Source: a virus
Direction: 5' to 3' (one strand)
DNA length: 34,568 nucleotides
Virus record (IMG/VR): IMGVR_UViG_3300025649_000009
Span: 1-34,568 of that record
Positions 1-6,230 of the stretch are shown here, one piece after another. The first letter of the stretch is position 1; every line of letters begins with the position of its first letter. The notes beneath the pieces were generated by a model, which searched no databases, was not told the DNA's origin, and saw only the letters and a list, made by a program, of their open reading frames with translations. A program made the position numbers and the translations under genes.

Positions 1-33
1 TGAATCACACTCTGTAAATGCTTGCTCACTCAT
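1..33 (-). CDS. 5' end of an unknown gene, cut by the window edge
   Basis: Eleven codons are visible, reading MSEQAFTECDS before the sequence ends. The ATG overlaps the stop of the 14-residue reading frame upstream in an ATGA arrangement, and a purine-rich GGGGGCGGGGGA run lies just before it as a ribosome binding site. This continues the chain of coupled small genes. Nothing can be said about function from so short a piece. Confidence 0.5.
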   Translation of the reverse strand, partial: MSEQAFTECDS

Positions 34-74
34 TCCCCCGCCCCCTTATCTTCCAATGCCATAGGATTGTTCAT
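30..74 (-). CDS. 14-residue coupled peptide, sequence MNNPMALEDKGAGE
   Basis: A minimal reading frame whose ATG overlaps the stop of the preceding low-complexity frame (TTATGA) and whose stop overlaps the next ATG (AATGAG). The core MALE followed by D/T, K and a Gly/Glu-rich end resembles the C-terminus of the 29-residue protein at 543-632 (MALETKKEDGR), and the DNA around both shares CTATGGCATTGGAA. I infer that this is the surviving tail of a duplicated copy of that gene, separated from its front by the hexanucleotide repeat. It may be translated only as a relay between neighbours. Confidence 0.35.
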   Translation of the reverse strand: MNNPMALEDKGAGE

Positions 75-295
75 AACGACCTGCTCCAGCTCCTGCTCCA
101 GCTCCTGCTCCCGCTCCTGCTCCAGCTCCCGCTCCTGCTCCTGCTCCTGCTCCAGCTCCTGCTCCAGCTCCCGCTCCAGCTCCTGCTCCCGCTCCAGCTC
201 CAGCTCCTGCTCCAGCTCCTGCTCCAGCTCCCGCTCCAGCTCCCGCTCCCGCTCCTGCTCCTGCTCCTGCGTTTCTTGTTCATCGGCATTAGCAT
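71..295 (-). CDS. low-complexity Arg/Ser/Gly/Trp protein encoded by the hexanucleotide repeat
   Basis: Starting at 295 or 289 (the stop of the upstream gene and the ATG at 289 overlap as TAATG), this frame reads MLMPMNKKRR and then alternating RS, GS and WS dipeptides to a stop at 71. The stop overlaps the next ATG, so this frame fits the coupling pattern of the neighbours at both ends, which is the main reason for preferring it. The repeat has no stop codon in any frame. A Glu/Leu/Gln frame is also open, but it would have to start inside the gene at 289-546. No domain is recognisable and the frame may be non-functional. Confidence 0.35.
   Translation of the reverse strand: MLMPMNKKRRSRSRSGSGSWSGSWSRSWSRSWSWSGSRSWSGSWSRSWSRSRSRSGSWSRSGSRSWSRSWSRSL
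81..270. repeat. hexanucleotide microsatellite, unit CNGCTC
   Basis: About 31 tandem six-base units occur, where the second base varies among T, A and C (CTGCTC, CAGCTC, CCGCTC). No other part of the window has such a simple repeat. It is open in all six frames and contains repeated GGAG on the minus strand, which resembles ribosome binding sites. Length variation by polymerase slippage is likely. Confidence 0.9.
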
Positions 296-546
296 TTCGC
301 TGGCCCCCATGATTCGATCCCCGCAAGCATAATACGCCATGGACTCGGCAACGCCTGTGCGTCTTTCCATAATCCACTCGTAAGTTCGCCTGTTTCGTAA
401 ACCAGCTTCGGCTCATCGAGTTCGATGTGGTTTGCGTTAACACCAGTCAGCTTGCCCGTGTAGATATATACGCCGCAAAACACTGTTACCTTTTCGCCCA
501 ACATCGCATCCATTCCGCCATCGCCTGTCTCTACTGCTCGCTTCAT
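289..546 (-). CDS. 85-residue conserved phage hypothetical protein
   Basis: The start at 546 is set by a near-perfect AAGGAGG seven bases upstream, and its ATG overlaps the previous stop in ATGA form. The protein MKRAVETGDGGMDAML... has a short beta-rich core with the segments VTVFCGVYIYTGKL, HIELDEPKLVYETG and WKDAQALPSPW. From memory, this resembles a small family of about 70-90 residues seen in phages and metagenomes, without known function. The KVTVFC...YTGKL...GVN pattern suggests a small SH3-like or Sm-like barrel, but this is a guess. It sits in a run of tiny coupled genes after the MoxR/VWA pair. Confidence 0.75.
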   Translation of the reverse strand: MKRAVETGDGGMDAMLGEKVTVFCGVYIYTGKLTGVNANHIELDEPKLVYETGELTSGLWKDAQALPSPWRIMLAGIESWGPAKC

Positions 547-632
547 CTTCCATCCTCCTTTTTCGTTTCCAATGCCATAGCCCACTTGATCACACACGCC
601 TTTGAACAGAAATGCAGTTCCTCAATGCTCAC
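543..632 (-). CDS. 29-residue Cys-containing miniprotein
   Basis: A GTG start overlaps the preceding stop as GTGA and the stop overlaps the next ATG as ATGA. The peptide has an HFCSKACVIKWAM segment, a single CxxxC knuckle like those in short zinc-binding phage proteins (pattern FCSxxCxxxW). With only two Cys and one His in the segment, metal binding would need another ligand or a partner. Its C-terminal MALE segment recurs at 30-74. There is no clear separate ribosome binding site, so translation probably depends on coupling. Confidence 0.5.
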   Translation of the reverse strand: MSIEELHFCSKACVIKWAMALETKKEDGR

Positions 633-742
633 TTCTGCTTGTATAAGACGACACGCTCGAGGACGAGCCGCTCTTGCGCCGTCATCGAATCGAAGTCGTC
701 CTTTGCGTTGTTCAATCTCTTGTCTGTCATTCCTGTCGTCAT
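629..742 (-). CDS. 37-residue unknown protein
   Basis: It begins MTTGMTDKRLNN and ends VVLYKQK, with a GGGGGAAGAAG ribosome binding site directly before the ATG. The sequence is a plausible short amphipathic helix with charged ends. It follows the DUF2201/VWA gene by about 30 bases and overlaps the next gene by four bases (GTGA). I do not recognise a family. Confidence 0.6.
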   Translation of the reverse strand: MTTGMTDKRLNNAKDDFDSMTAQERLVLERVVLYKQK

Positions 743-772
743 CTTCTTCCCCCGTTTCTTTCTTGTCGCTGT

Positions 773-2260
773 TTACTTCTTCGTGTCCATCTTGAGAGCC
801 TTGCCGAACGGAACCTCGACCTCTCTGAAATCGTTGTCGATCAGCCAGAGTGTCGGACGTGCGGACTTCTTCGGGAACGGTCCCATCCCGTCGGTCAAAT
901 AGATCACGCATTGCACGTCGCTCAACTTGCGGTCCTTCTTCAGTTCCTCGAACGGCGGGATGAAACTTGTTCCGCCACGTCCGGACCATGTCCAGCCGTC
1001 AGCCGTCTTCGGCTTCATCGGAAGATCGGTCGACTTGAAGGTCTCGTTGTATGTGATCCGAGTGTCGCATTGCATGATCGTCACCTTGCAGTTCGGGAAG
1101 GACTTGACGATCCCGTTGATCTCGGTGATCGAGCGGTCCATCTGTTCACGTCTCATCGAGCATGACGTGTCGATGACGAACATGATATGACCGACACCCT
1201 TCGAGCGGCGACTCGGGAGAATGACCTTGCTCCGTGTCGTCGAGCGGCGATGAGGTCTCTTCCATGAGTACCCGTTGCGGATCGTCTGAACTGCGAACTG
1301 ACGGAGTTCACGTTTCCAGTTGATGCGGGGAGCCGAGAGGACCGTGTGTCCGAGTTCCTTGATCCATGCCGGACAGTCACCGTGACGTTCGGATTCCATG
1401 ACGGCGGCGGCGACGTCCTCTTTCCATTCCTGAGTGAGTTCCTCGATCGTCTCGCCGTCCTCGAGCGGGATGTCCTCGACCTCTCCGACGATGGAGTCCT
1501 TCAGAGTCTCCGCCATGCGCTCGGCGGCTTCCTCTTCCGGTGTCGTTCCTGATGCCTGAGATGACGCCCGAGAGTCGCTCTCCCCGTCACTCGACTCTTC
1601 ACCCGACTCGGAGCCGTCAGCCCCGTCAGCGTCGTCTGAGGCGTCGTCACCCTCACCTTCGCCCTGATCGCCGTCCTCAGACCCCTCAGAATCGCTCTCG
1701 TCGCCCGAGCCGTCCTCGGCTGACTCATCATCCCCGTCTTCGGATTCGGAGCCTTCTCCGTCGTCTGAGGCGTCGTCCTGATCCTGTTCGTCTGTATCGT
1801 CGGAGTCAGAAGGTTCGTCGTCCTGATCCTGATTCCGCTTCACGATCTCGTCGAAGTACCACTCCGCCGACTTGCCTTCAGGATACTCGACGAACTCGCC
1901 ACGTCCGGCGAAGAGGAACTTGTCGAGATCGACGCCGTCTTCATTCCGGATGATGTGATTGATCGAGAGATCGCAAGCGACGTTCCAGAGCATCGGGTTC
2001 CGGTTCGCACGGCGCATCGTGTGTTTGTTCGTGATGTGAAGAACCTCGTGACGCTCGACCCATCCGACGGTCGACTCGGGGATGCTGAGAACGAAGTCGG
2101 GATTGAACTTGATGACCTTACCGTTCGTCGACATCGTCTTCACGTCCGTCGTCTCGATGTGCGCCCTCTTCGATGCGATGCTGTAAAAATACGGAGCCGT
2201 GCGAAGCATTGAAATCATCGCCCGTTTCACTAGGTCTTTCGCTGTCATCTTGATTGTCAT
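773..2260 (-). CDS. DUF2201-type metallopeptidase with acidic linker and VWA domain
   Basis: The start at 2260 is chosen because AAGGGA lies six bases upstream; more upstream in-frame starts lack this. Residues 1-140 hold a zincin-like region with HEVLHITNKH at 71-80 (HExxH plus a third His). Residues about 143-233 are an Asp/Glu/Ser-rich linker. Residues about 358-495 form a von Willebrand A domain with all three MIDAS elements visible: DTSCS near 364, GGT near 430 and TDG near 457. This matches the DUF2201 family, usually encoded beside a MoxR-type ATPase, and that ATPase is the next gene upstream. Family members are thought to act with the ATPase as a metal-dependent chaperone or remodelling pair; the target is unknown. 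It has its own promoter at 2301-2329 and follows a terminator, so it is expressed separately from the ATPase. Confidence 0.88.
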   Translation of the reverse strand: MTIKMTAKDLVKRAMISMLRTAPYFYSIASKRAHIETTDVKTMSTNGKVIKFNPDFVLSIPESTVGWVERHEVLHITNKHTMRRANRNPMLWNVACDLSINHIIRNEDGVDLDKFLFAGRGEFVEYPEGKSAEWYFDEIVKRNQDQDDEPSDSDDTDEQDQDDASDDGEGSESEDGDDESAEDGSGDESDSEGSEDGDQGEGEGDDASDDADGADGSESGEESSDGESDSRASSQASGTTPEEEAAERMAETLKDSIVGEVEDIPLEDGETIEELTQEWKEDVAAAVMESERHGDCPAWIKELGHTVLSAPRINWKRELRQFAVQTIRNGYSWKRPHRRSTTRSKVILPSRRSKGVGHIMFVIDTSCSMRREQMDRSITEINGIVKSFPNCKVTIMQCDTRITYNETFKSTDLPMKPKTADGWTWSGRGGTSFIPPFEELKKDRKLSDVQCVIYLTDGMGPFPKKSARPTLWLIDNDFREVEVPFGKALKMDTKK

Positions 2261-2300
2261 CGTCGTCCCTTCGTTGTTATTAAACTTGATCATGAGAGAG

Positions 2301-2329
2301 ATTCTCGCATCTCTGATCTTGAGAGTCAA
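2301..2329 (-). promoter_or_regulatory. promoter for the VWA gene
   Basis: On the minus strand TTGACT (2324-2329) is followed after 17 bases by GAGAAT (2301-2306), with TGC immediately before it as an extended -10. It lies 40 bases upstream of the VWA start and directly after the terminator of the upstream gene. Confidence 0.6.
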
Positions 2330-2379
2330 GAGCATATGAGAAGATTTCTCACTTTATTTTCGGGGGTCCAGAACAGCAA

Positions 2380-2406
2380 AAGGGACGGGGTTTCCCCCGT
2401 CCCTGT
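2380..2406 (-). terminator. Rho-independent terminator after the MoxR gene
   Basis: On the minus strand a nine-base GGGACGGGG/CCCCGTCCC stem with a four-base loop is followed by TTTTGC. It lies about 20 bases after the stop of the ATPase gene and before the VWA promoter. Confidence 0.85.
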
Positions 2407-2426
2407 CGCTCTCGCTGTCCTTTCTG

Positions 2427-3509
2427 CTATTGGGCGATGTTCTTGTGAGCGTTCATCCACTCGCTTACGATCGGCATTGCGGCGATCGCCGGATGAGTTT
2501 CCTGTCCCTTCAGGATCACGAACATCGTGATCTCTTCCGGAAGCCTGACGGCGTACCTGATGATCGACTCGTTGCGAGCCTTGTCGTCGTTGAACAGTTC
2601 GCCGAGTGAGGCGGCGATCGCAACGAGGACGTCAGGATCATCCGGAACCGTGACGGGCTCGGGGTCCGTGAAGATCGCCGTGAGATCGGGCATCCGGTCG
2701 AAGGCTCGGCGGAATGACAGGAACACGGGAGCGTCAGCCTGTCCGACACATCCGGCGATCAGAGCCGGAAGGATGTCGGCTGTCTTGAACTCAGCTTCGT
2801 CACAAGCGATTGCGATCCGGTCGGCGTTGTCCCATGAGCGGCGAGTCTTGATTGCGTAGTCTTCGAACTCCGGTGCTTCCGGACTCCACACATCATGACG
2901 GAACCGAGCGAAGGAACGCATCGCCTGAGAGATGCCATTGTCAGCCGCCCACTTTTCCCACGACTGAAGTCCGCCTTCGTCATTCTGATTGATGTATATG
3001 TGACAGATTCTCGAGCGTTGTGCGACAGTCATCTCGATCGTCCCGTCGTCAAGCGATCCGTTTCCGGCGCATACGACTCGGACGTTCTTCCCGAGCTTGT
3101 GTCCGTTCATCTCACGATCGAGAAGCAACTGAAGGGAGACGTTCCGCATCGAGGGAGCATCAGGACGATCGATCTCGTCGAGGAAGAGAAGACCCTTTTC
3201 TTCGACATCGCCGTTCCGGTTCTCGAGGACTTTCTCGAACGGGATGATCTCGCTGATGTAGTACTCGAGAAGTCCGGTGTCAGGATTCGGATGAGGCGCA
3301 CCGAAATCGCAAGGCTCTTTGTCAGAGACTCGGACGTCGTACAGATTCCACGAAAGACGAGCGGCGATCTGTTTCATGATCGAGGACTTGCCGTCTCCGC
3401 ACATTCCCCACATCATCACGGGGACGTCGGCGAGCAAGCAAGCGACGACCGCTCGTGATGCTTCCTCGAGGTTCATTGTCAGGACTGAGTTCATGTTGTC
3501 GTTGTTCAT
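2427..3509 (-). CDS. MoxR-type AAA+ ATPase
   Basis: The start at 3509 (MNNDNMNSVL) has AAGGGAAG just upstream. The 360-residue protein carries a Walker A GMCGDGKSS at 35-43, a Walker B LLFLDEID at 107-114 and an arginine-containing segment (VAQRSR) in the expected sensor/finger region. This is the layout of a MoxR-like ATPase, which uses ATP hydrolysis to remodel protein partners, usually working with a VWA-domain protein. The VWA/metallopeptidase partner is the next gene downstream. In phage genomes such pairs are accessory rather than structural. A separate terminator and promoter between the two genes would allow different expression levels. Confidence 0.88.
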   Translation of the reverse strand: MNNDNMNSVLTMNLEEASRAVVACLLADVPVMMWGMCGDGKSSIMKQIAARLSWNLYDVRVSDKEPCDFGAPHPNPDTGLLEYYISEIIPFEKVLENRNGDVEEKGLLFLDEIDRPDAPSMRNVSLQLLLDREMNGHKLGKNVRVVCAGNGSLDDGTIEMTVAQRSRICHIYINQNDEGGLQSWEKWAADNGISQAMRSFARFRHDVWSPEAPEFEDYAIKTRRSWDNADRIAIACDEAEFKTADILPALIAGCVGQADAPVFLSFRRAFDRMPDLTAIFTDPEPVTVPDDPDVLVAIAASLGELFNDDKARNESIIRYAVRLPEEITMFVILKGQETHPAIAAMPIVSEWMNAHKNIAQ

Positions 3510-3524
3510 TGTCTTCCCTTTCAT

Positions 3525-3546
3525 GGGGGAGCGTTATTGCTCCCCC
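3525..3546 (-). promoter_or_regulatory. strong stem-loop just before the MoxR ribosome binding site
   Basis: A perfect eight-base GGGGGAGC/GCTCCCCC stem with a six-base loop (AATAAC on the minus strand) lies between the 71-residue gene and the ATPase gene. No T-run follows on the minus strand, so it is unlikely to be a simple terminator. It sits within 16 bases of the ATPase start and could be a transcript-processing or stabilising element. Confidence 0.6.
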
Positions 3547-3557
3547 GAGTTTCGTTG

Positions 3558-3773
3558 TTATGCGTAAGTACCTTTGACCGACCATGTCTCGACGCCGTCG
3601 CAAAGAAGGCGAGCCATGAAAGTATTCTCCCACATGATCTCTTCCTCGATGTGACGCTCGGCGGCTGTTGCCGAGGCCCACGTCCGACGCTCCGTCGGTG
3701 TGTCGTCCCTGAACATGACCTCCGTCTCTATTTTCTGTTCCGGTGCCGTCAGGATCGTCGTTGCGTTATTCAT
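3558..3773 (-). CDS. 71-residue unknown protein
   Basis: The start at 3773 (MNNATTIL) has GGAGAA seven bases upstream; an in-frame ATG at 3818 lacks such a site. The protein is rich in Glu and Thr with a central helix (ASATAAERHIEEEIM) and an aromatic C-terminus. No signal, membrane segment or Cys cluster is visible. It is first behind the promoter at 3826-3854 and leads the ATPase gene, so it may belong to the same transcription unit. I do not recognise a family. Confidence 0.6.
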   Translation of the reverse strand: MNNATTILTAPEQKIETEVMFRDDTPTERRTWASATAAERHIEEEIMWENTFMARLLCDGVETWSVKGTYA

Positions 3774-3825
3774 GTTCTTTTTCTCCGTCGTTGCTGTTGT
3801 TGTTTCCGCCTTGTTCATGGTTCAA

Positions 3826-3854
3826 AATCTACACTACACGGCAAGAGGTGTCAA
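3826..3854 (-). promoter_or_regulatory. promoter leading the MoxR unit
   Basis: A consensus TTGACA (3849-3854) is followed after 17 bases by TAGATT (3826-3831) on the minus strand. The spacing to the start at 3773 leaves a leader of roughly 45 bases. Confidence 0.7.
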
Positions 3855-3928
3855 GGGGACGTGGGGACACCTAATAGAAGGGACACGCCTCGCCCCTGCA
3901 AACATTGACCCATCTCGAGGCAAAATAA

Positions 3929-4099
3929 ATGAAGAAAGTTTTGACGAGCAAGGTGATCGAGGTCCGTTTTTCACACGATCATGATTTCATGACTCTCCCG
4001 AATCACGAGAACGGACGTCAGGCAAAGAGGTTTTTGAACCATCGCTTGACCGTGTGGAAATGGAAAGCGATCCATCCGAAGCGGACGACTTGTCGGTGA
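3929..4099 (+). CDS. possible 56-residue plus-strand gene
   Basis: This is the only plus-strand frame that looks at all like a gene: ATG after GAGG at an eight-base spacing, reading MKKVLTSKVIEVRFSHDHDF and ending HPKRTTCR. The first half lies in the otherwise empty stretch 3855-4017; the second half runs antisense to the end of the DUF1353 gene. No convincing plus-strand promoter is visible. It would be convergent with the DUF1353 gene. It may be chance; I place it below even odds. Confidence 0.3.
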   Translation: MKKVLTSKVIEVRFSHDHDFMTLPNHENGRQAKRFLNHRLTVWKWKAIHPKRTTCR

Positions 4100-4428
4100 T
4101 AAAGCCGAGCGACTTTTCGAGTGAACGGATCGGAACTATTCGTCATCAGGAAGAGAAGAAGATCGTCGGCTTCCTCGAGTGTGATCTCTGATCCGTCATC
4201 CCATTTGCGATCGGAGCCTTCGAGGTCAAGAGCGTAGTCGTGAGCGATCGCCGGAACGGGGTCAGGCGTGTTCGGAGCGAACGTGTATTCGTCATGTTCG
4301 TAATCGACCGGAATCGTCAGTTGCTTCCCGTGTCTTGACTGAACAACGATCGTCTCTGTGACGGTCCACGTCTTCCCCCGCTCCGACGGGAGCAACTCAA
4401 TCTTTGATCCGGTTCGCCTCGATGTCAT
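4018..4428 (-). CDS. DUF1353-like phage protein
   Basis: The 136-residue protein has the pattern of DUF1353: a beta-rich front with ITIP-like TIPVDYEHDEYTF, an AHDYALDL segment (the family's conserved HDY motif), a helix with EADDLLLFLM, and a late VVRFGWIAFH segment. DUF1353 proteins occur in tailed phages, often near tail or lysis genes, without firm function. The start overlaps the end of the transglutaminase-like gene by 32 bases; a GAGG lies about nine bases upstream of the ATG. It is the last gene of the long structural transcription unit. Confidence 0.75.
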   Translation of the reverse strand: MTSRRTGSKIELLPSERGKTWTVTETIVVQSRHGKQLTIPVDYEHDEYTFAPNTPDPVPAIAHDYALDLEGSDRKWDDGSEITLEEADDLLLFLMTNSSDPFTRKVARLYHRQVVRFGWIAFHFHTVKRWFKNLFA

Positions 4429-5050
4429 CTTTCACTCGCCTCTTCAATTCGAATTGAACGTGACTCCATGCGTGACGATGATTGAACGAGAACCAGACGT
4501 CCCGATATTCCGGACGATCCTTGACGAGCGTCTTCTCTGCGACCGGAGTGTCGGCGTCTTCGAGGTAACACCAATCGAGAGCGATCCATTCGTTGTCGGA
4601 GCATCGGCAGTAAACGCAGTAAGCGTGTCCCCCCTCGGCGGCTCCGGCTCCGGCGTCGACCCATCCCGCCGCAACTCGGACTCTCCATTGATGCTCGTCA
4701 GGGAGAGCGTTGAGAAGAAGAGAGGCGATCAGGATCGCACCGTCTTCACAATCACCCTTCTTCATCGCACACGTCTCGGCGGGGAACATCCAATATTCGG
4801 GGACGCCGAGAGTCGAGTCGCTGACATACGACAGCATCTTCGTCACGAATTGCTGACAGCGATGAGCGGTCTCGTCGTTCGACTGAGTCCTGAGATTGTT
4901 GCATCCGATCAGACGAAGAAGTTCGATGTCGTCTTCCCAAACGAATTGACGGACGTCCATGTCGTAAGCATTCCCATTCGGGAGCGGTCGTCCGGAATAG
5001 AGTTGCGGCGTGAGAGGATGCTTGTTGTGCCAATAATCGGGAGTCTTCAC
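4397..5050 (-). CDS. transglutaminase-like cysteine peptidase-fold protein
   Basis: I choose the GTG at 5050, which overlaps the upstream stop as GTGA, giving 217 residues. The catalytic triad of the transglutaminase-like fold is visible: Cys about 101 in KKGDCEDGA, His about 142 in EGGHAYCVY and Asp about 159 in IALDWCY. Members can be peptidases, transferases or amidases; the substrate cannot be read here. No signal peptide is present. Its position after the exported proteins and beside DUF1353 would fit a role in cell-wall processing or virion maturation, but this is inference. No other lysin-like gene is visible in the window. Confidence 0.8.
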   Translation of the reverse strand: MKTPDYWHNKHPLTPQLYSGRPLPNGNAYDMDVRQFVWEDDIELLRLIGCNNLRTQSNDETAHRCQQFVTKMLSYVSDSTLGVPEYWMFPAETCAMKKGDCEDGAILIASLLLNALPDEHQWRVRVAAGWVDAGAGAAEGGHAYCVYCRCSDNEWIALDWCYLEDADTPVAEKTLVKDRPEYRDVWFSFNHRHAWSHVQFELKRRVKDDIEANRIKD

Positions 5051-5637
5051 AAGTATGAGTCCCACGGATACGGATTGAAGAGGGTGAGATGCCAGTCCCC
5101 TTCGATGGTCTCCGTCGTTGTGTCTGTCATCTTGAAATAGATTGTCCGATTCTGCCCGTCGTTGAAGATGTCCGGCTCGAAAACATTCCCGTTGTTATCA
5201 GTCATCGTCGGAACAACATTCCAACTGATGAACGGCGGATCGAATTGCCAGTATGACACAACAAGATAATGCGCCTTCACGCCCCCGATTGTTCTGACTT
5301 GCAAGTCCTGTTGATCGAAGTCTAGGTCGAACCATTGCTCGGGAAGCCACGGTCTGTCACCGTCTTCATAGGCGATGCCATTCGTCGGAAGGTTATCCAC
5401 ACCGAAGGCGTCTTGACAATCCATGTTCGCAAGTACGTCGTCGACCTCGATCCCTTCGATGAGATTCGGGCAGTCATAGAGAACCTGTTGGCTCTCCCGA
5501 TACCAATCCCCATCCGGACCCCGAATCGGTCCGGTGACTGTCCGTCCCTGTTCCATCGCTTCGGCGACGAGGAACGCACCGACAAAGAGGCTGATGATCA
5601 CGAGATGTGTGAGGAAGAAGTTGCGACCGTGAAGCAT
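5047..5637 (-). CDS. exported unknown protein, paralogue of the next gene upstream
   Basis: The protein of 196 residues starts MLHGRNFFLTHL with a hydrophobic stretch to about residue 26 and a likely cleavage after AEA, so it is probably exported or membrane-anchored. It shares with the gene at 5650-6225 the motif NLPxNGIxxxDGD in the middle and a GxWxLTLxxP ending, so the two are tandem paralogues. Calcium-style DNNGN and DGDW motifs suggest beta-sandwich folds. GGGGGTC precedes the ATG. Function unknown; placed in the fibre/adhesin region. Confidence 0.75.
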   Translation of the reverse strand: MLHGRNFFLTHLVIISLFVGAFLVAEAMEQGRTVTGPIRGPDGDWYRESQQVLYDCPNLIEGIEVDDVLANMDCQDAFGVDNLPTNGIAYEDGDRPWLPEQWFDLDFDQQDLQVRTIGGVKAHYLVVSYWQFDPPFISWNVVPTMTDNNGNVFEPDIFNDGQNRTIYFKMTDTTTETIEGDWHLTLFNPYPWDSYL

Positions 5638-5649
5638 GATGACCCCCTG

Positions 5650-6225
5650 TTATTGATGAGCCGTTGACGATGCCGGACCGAGAAGCGTCAGTTGCCATGT
5701 CCCAGAGATCGGGACAAAACTCGACACGTTCAGAACGAGCGACGTCGTGTTGAGAGAAATGATGTCGTCGGGCCATACCCCGTCCCCGTCCGAAGTGAAC
5801 ACTCGCCAAATCGGGGCGACGTTCCCGAGGTGATGATCGACGATCATGACGCCGCTTGTCAGATCGCCGTTCTCGAACCCCACCGAGAAATAACTATTGC
5901 TCCCCGTCATGACCTTGTCGCCGTCGGCGAACTGTATCCCGTTCGGCGGAAGGTTCGTCAATGCGAACTCGCCTTGCATATCGAGAGTCGAGAAGACCTT
6001 GATCGAGTCGTTCGTGTCGACCTCTCCGTTCCCGTTCGAGTCAGCCCACAAGCCGCCGGACAACTCGACCGCATGAACAATGTTTGTCCGGAAGGTCTTC
6101 GGCTTGCCGATGAGCGTTCCTCGGATCGTCACTTGTCCTCGATGAATCGCCGGAGCAATCAGACCGAACCCGAGGATCGAGATCGTGACGCATATCATGA
6201 CGACAAAGAATGTGCTTCGTTTCAT
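5650..6225 (-). CDS. exported unknown protein with EF-hand/dockerin-like DSNGNGEVD segment
   Basis: The start at 6225 (MKRSTFFVVM) has AGGGAG eight bases upstream; the open frame extends further up but inside the beta-helix gene. A hydrophobic segment at residues 6-26 is a signal peptide or anchor. The loop ADSNGNGEVDTNDS at about 61-74 resembles a dockerin or EF-hand calcium loop. The NLPPNGIQFADGD and GTWQLTLLGP segments match the paralogue at 5047-5637. 191 residues. Role unknown, probably surface or tail associated. Confidence 0.75.
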   Translation of the reverse strand: MKRSTFFVVMICVTISILGFGLIAPAIHRGQVTIRGTLIGKPKTFRTNIVHAVELSGGLWADSNGNGEVDTNDSIKVFSTLDMQGEFALTNLPPNGIQFADGDKVMTGSNSYFSVGFENGDLTSGVMIVDHHLGNVAPIWRVFTSDGDGVWPDDIISLNTTSLVLNVSSFVPISGTWQLTLLGPASSTAHQ

Positions 6226-6230
6226 TTCAT

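Noticed and set aside
30-443. A Glu/Leu/Gln-rich coiled-coil-like protein from the hexanucleotide repeat
   Set aside because: It would have to start inside the well-supported gene at 289-546 and no start with a ribosome binding site exists at its beginning. The Arg/Ser/Gly/Trp frame fits the overlap pattern better, although the Glu-rich frame shares the stop at 30.
543-989. A 148-codon frame overlapping the end of the VWA gene
   Set aside because: Only its last 29 codons behave like a gene; the upstream part is a shadow of the VWA coding sequence.
4358-5140. A 260-codon plus-strand frame opposite the transglutaminase-like gene
   Set aside because: The minus strand carries the catalytic Cys-His-Asp pattern in an overlapping, coupled gene; the plus-strand frame shows no recognisable features.
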